Shown here piece by piece: positions 22,251-24,705 of a stretch of DNA of 24,705 nucleotides. The DNA comes from an uncultured Flavobacteriales bacterium (GTDB lineage Bacteria; Bacteroidota; Bacteroidia; Flavobacteriales; Crocinitomicaceae). A program made the position numbers and the translations under genes. Location: the NCBI GenBank assembly GCA_946480085.1, contig CAMLHZ010000026.1:1-24705 (forward strand). Direction: 5' to 3'. Under the pieces are notes generated by a model, which saw only the letters and a program-made list of their open reading frames with translations, had not been told where the DNA came from and made no database searches. Position 1 is the first letter of the stretch. Each line of letters opens with the position of its first letter.

Positions 22251-23492
22251 ATGGAAACAATGGAAAAATTATCCTCTCAGGAAATTATGCAGTTGGAAGA
22301 CAAGTATGGAGCGCACAATTATCATCCGCTACCTGTAGTACTTTCAAAAGGTGAAGGTGTTTATGTTTGGGATGTAGAAGGAAAAAAATATTACGATTTC
22401 TTGTCTGCTTATTCGGCGGTTAATCAAGGACATTGTCATCCCAAAATTGTAAAAGCGTTGGTTGATCAAGCTCAGGTGTTGACCTTGACATCTCGTGCTT
22501 TTTACAACGACGTTCTAGGTGAATACGAGAAATTCATCACTTCATACTTTGGTTTCGACAAGGTACTACCAATGAACACTGGCGCCGAAGCTGTTGAAAC
22601 GGCGATTAAGTTGGCAAGAAAGTGGGGGTACGAGAAAAAAGGAGTTGCAGAAAATCAGGCACAAATTATAGTTTGTGAACAAAACTTCCACGGAAGAACA
22701 ACAACAATTGTTTCGTTCTCAAGTGATCCTGATGCAAATACGAATTTTGGTCCGTTTACTCCCGGATTTATTCGTGTTCCTTACAACGATACAAATGCAT
22801 TGGCAGAAGCCTTGAAACAACCAAATGTAATAGGGTTTTTAGTGGAACCTATTCAAGGTGAAGCTGGAGTTTATGTTCCGGATGCAGGATATTTAGCAAA
22901 AGCAAAAGAACTGTGTTCAGAAGTAAATGTTTTGTTTATTGCTGATGAGGTTCAAACCGGAATTGCACGTACAGGTAAGTTGTTGGCCGTTGATCATGAA
23001 AATGTAAAACCAGATATCTTGATTCTTGGAAAAGCTGTTTCTGGTGGTGTTTACCCAGTTTCTGCAGTTTTGGCGAATGATGATGTAATGATGGTAATCA
23101 AACCAGGTCAGCACGGTTCTACTTTTGGTGGAAACCCAATTGCTGCTCGAGTTGCTATTGCTGCCTTAGAAGTTGTTCGTGATGAGAAATTAGCTGAAAA
23201 TGCTGAACACTTAGGAGAATTGTTCCGTTCAAAAATGAATGAATTGATCGCTAAAACAGATCTTATTCTTAAAGTTAGAGGAAAAGGATTGCTGAATGCG
23301 ATTTTAATCAATGATACGGAAGACAGTAAAACAGCATGGAACCTTTGTGTTGCCATGAAGGATAACGGATTGTTAGCGAAGCCAACACACGGAAATATCA
23401 TTCGTTTTGCACCACCGTTGGTAATGACAGAAGCCCAACTATTGGAATGTGTTGCCATTATCGAAAAAACGTTTTTGGAATACCAGAAGTAG
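22251..23492 (+). CDS. rocD: Ornithine--oxo-acid aminotransferase
   Basis: 413 aa, standard length for class III PLP aminotransferases. It converts ornithine and 2-oxoglutarate to glutamate-5-semialdehyde and glutamate in the cytoplasm, linking arginine/ornithine breakdown to proline and glutamate. Characteristic strings are [57 protein letters not shown], the phosphate-binding region and [15 protein letters not shown]. The PLP-binding lysine is K261 in [12 protein letters not shown], and STFGGNP follows. Start at 22251; a second ATG nine bases later is possible. Ends before a strong terminator. Confidence 0.96.
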   Translation: METMEKLSSQEIMQLEDKYGAHNYHPLPVVLSKGEGVYVWDVEGKKYYDFLSAYSAVNQGHCHPKIVKALVDQAQVLTLTSRAFYNDVLGEYEKFITSYFGFDKVLPMNTGAEAVETAIKLARKWGYEKKGVAENQAQIIVCEQNFHGRTTTIVSFSSDPDANTNFGPFTPGFIRVPYNDTNALAEALKQPNVIGFLVEPIQGEAGVYVPDAGYLAKAKELCSEVNVLFIADEVQTGIARTGKLLAVDHENVKPDILILGKAVSGGVYPVSAVLANDDVMMVIKPGQHGSTFGGNPIAARVAIAALEVVRDEKLAENAEHLGELFRSKMNELIAKTDLILKVRGKGLLNAILINDTEDSKTAWNLCVAMKDNGLLAKPTHGNIIRFAPPLVMTEAQLLECVAIIEKTFLEYQK

Positions 23493-23511
23493 AGTTTTGA
23501 AACTAGATATG

Positions 23512-23548
23512 AAATCCTGGTCTCGTACATACGGAACCAGGATTTTTT
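23512..23548 (+). terminator. Intrinsic terminator of rocD
   Basis: Stem AAATCCTGGT (23512-23521) with ACCAGGATTT (23536-23545), possible further CGT/ACG pairing in the loop, then a T-run to 23548. It sits 20 bases past the rocD stop. Confidence 0.9.
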
Positions 23549-23588
23549 GTTCATGATTATGTTACATGCATCTGTGGGACATGGAAAT

Positions 23589-23612
23589 CGTTGGTCATCG
23601 AGCGGAGTCGAG
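23589..23612. repeat. Second copy of the small GAGCGnAGnCGA palindromic repeat
   Basis: GGTCATCGAGCGGAGTCGAG-ATGA lines up with the inner element at 90-112 (GGTCACTGAGCGTAGCCGAAG-TG). The stem-forming ends differ in a paired way: CATC/GATG here and CACT/AGTG there. It lies in the rocD-lemA gap. Confidence 0.6.
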
Positions 23613-23676
23613 ATGAAATTTTCAACAATTCTACCAAAATCAAAATCCAATTCTTAAGTTCGGACAAAATTAACGC

Positions 23677-24201
23677 ATGGAATTACTATTGCCTATCGGA
23701 ATTGCTGTTGGAGTATTGTTACTCATCATCCTAATCACTGCAATAACGCTGAAAAATGGACTCATCGGAAAGTCGAACCAGGTGGACACTTCTTTTTCTA
23801 CAATTGATGTGATGCTAAAAAAACGTTTCGATCTGATTCCTCAATTGATGGGCTGTGTGGATGGTTACATGAAACACGAAAGCGAATTGCTTCAGAAATT
23901 GACTGAATTACGCTCTACTCCTCGTGAAGCTGAAGCTTTGGCAAAGGTAAATCGACAAATGGGGGAGAGCATTTCAAGCTTCTTTATTAAGTCTGAAGCT
24001 TACCCGGATTTAAAGGCAAGTGATCAGTTTCTGATGTTGCAAAGAAGTATCAATGAAATGGAAGAACAATTGGCGGCTGCCCGTCGTTCTTACAACGTGG
24101 CTATTCAGGATTACAACGATGCTGTTCTGAAATTTCCTTCGTCCATCATTGCCAATAGAAATGGCTGGACGAAAAAGACCTACTTCGAGTTTAACGATTA
24201 A
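23677..24201 (+). CDS. lemA: LemA family protein
   Basis: 174 aa. LemA proteins are membrane-anchored four-helix bundle proteins of uncertain role, often reported near stress or metalloprotease genes. An N-terminal transmembrane helix (about 4-26, ends near T-A-I-T-L) is followed by the family core: IDVMLKKRFDLIPQLM (about 44-59), GYMKHE, the SEAYPDLKA region, LQRSINEMEEQLAAARRSYNVAIQDYNDAV and FPSSIIANRNGW, then TYFEFN. Length is normal. It is followed 11 bases later by a DUF3137-like gene, a common pairing, so the two probably form an operon. Confidence 0.95.
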   Translation: MELLLPIGIAVGVLLLIILITAITLKNGLIGKSNQVDTSFSTIDVMLKKRFDLIPQLMGCVDGYMKHESELLQKLTELRSTPREAEALAKVNRQMGESISSFFIKSEAYPDLKASDQFLMLQRSINEMEEQLAAARRSYNVAIQDYNDAVLKFPSSIIANRNGWTKKTYFEFND

Positions 24202-24212
24202 TCTAGCTTACA

Positions 24213-24705
24213 ATGTCAGTAAACGATTTATACGAAAAACTAAGTACAGGTGTTCTTGGTGAATTAGAGCAAAGAAGAATTGCCTATACAAAAGTGTTCT
24301 GGAAACGCTTTCTGATTCTTGCAGTAATAACACTTCCATTAGCCCTTTTGGCTTTACTTTTAATCCCTGACTCTATAGGTCCGGCAATTGCAATTACGGG
24401 TGTAGGATTAATTGGCGGGGCAATTTGGCTTGGGATAGCACATTCCCGTTTCAAAAAACAGTTTGTGTTTGATTTCAAATCAAAAGTGATTCCTGCAGTT
24501 GTAAATGCCGTTGACGATCGTCTTTCTTATGATGCTAATCGTGGATTGATGCCGGAATATCATGCAAGTGCATTGTTTCCCAGAAGTATTGATCGATTGC
24601 GTGCTGAAGATACAATTACAGGAACTTTTGGCGATACACGTTTTTCTTTTGGTGAAATTCATACTGAATACAAAACTGTTTCTACCGATAGCAAAGGGAA
24701 CAGAC
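24213..24705 (+). CDS. DUF3137-like membrane protein, 5' part (cut by window end)
   Basis: A frame from ATG 24213 stays open to the last base (164 codons seen). It encodes a charged helical start (MSVNDLYEKLSTGVLGELEQ), two predicted membrane segments (about 28-50 and 52-74), then a soluble domain (F-V-F-D-F-K-S-K-V-I-P-A-V-V onward, ending GEIHTEYKTVSTDSKGN at the edge). The two-TM start and the 'FGEIHTE' style match DUF3137 proteins that accompany LemA. Minus-strand frames in this stretch are shadows. C-terminus not seen; function unknown. Confidence 0.85.
   Translation, partial: MSVNDLYEKLSTGVLGELEQRRIAYTKVFWKRFLILAVITLPLALLALLLIPDSIGPAIAITGVGLIGGAIWLGIAHSRFKKQFVFDFKSKVIPAVVNAVDDRLSYDANRGLMPEYHASALFPRSIDRLRAEDTITGTFGDTRFSFGEIHTEYKTVSTDSKGNR

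Noticed and set aside
1..24705. CRISPR arrays, tRNA/rRNA genes, transposases or phage genes
   Set aside because: None seen: no regularly spaced repeats, no tRNA-like cloverleaf noticed, and every substantial plus/minus frame is accounted for by the listed genes.

Overview
The window is a stretch of ordinary, mostly core chromosome from a member of the Bacteroidota, most likely Flavobacteriales; a Crocinitomicaceae/Fluviicola-like relative is plausible but unproven. The reasons are two secreted proteins with type IX secretion (T9SS) C-terminal sorting domains (one type A, one type B), promoter -7 boxes of the Bacteroidota form TAnnTTTG, many secretory leaders ending at A-Q or G-Q, little use of Shine-Dalgarno sites, and moderately AT-rich DNA.

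Layout. Bases 1-124 hold a short 3' gene remnant and a nested palindromic repeat that supplies the stop codon of the next gene. Bases 120-1639 (minus) are a two-gene unit, yigZ followed by an M42-type metallopeptidase, joined by an ATGA overlap. A lipoprotein with two tandem copies of a domain (1832-2875, plus) converges on dnaA (3028-4458, minus), and a perfect 14-bp hairpin separates them. The 363-bp AT-rich gap upstream of dnaA is the only long gene-free stretch. Next, on plus, come a hotdog thioesterase, an arginase/formimidoylglutamase-family ureohydrolase and a seven-TM patatin-like phospholipase (4822-8487). A packed cluster follows (8587-11804): corA, a secreted unknown, a GTG-started TPR-like small protein and another secreted unknown. 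Topoisomerase IV is encoded by parE-parC (12024-16629), and ParC ends in a possible sliding-clamp binding peptide. After a repeat-rich gap come two T9SS substrates and a probable outer-membrane barrel protein (16842-20790). A bidirectional hairpin separates these from a convergent fatty acid desaturase (20884-22038, minus). This desaturase is divergent from rocD, and both carry the same TATCTTTG -7 octamer. After the rocD terminator come a second copy of the small dispersed repeat, lemA, and the start of a DUF3137-like membrane protein cut by the window end.

How the genes fit together. The window combines housekeeping functions (replication initiation, chromosome decatenation, Mg2+ transport, amino acid and lipid metabolism) with envelope and secreted proteins typical of the phylum. 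I see no tRNA or rRNA, no CRISPR array, no transposase or phage gene, and no convincing new defence or biosynthetic system. The least understood items are the corA-linked secreted pair with the TPR-like protein, the tandem-domain lipoprotein, the membrane-fused patatin, the nested repeats, and the QPTLF tail of ParC.
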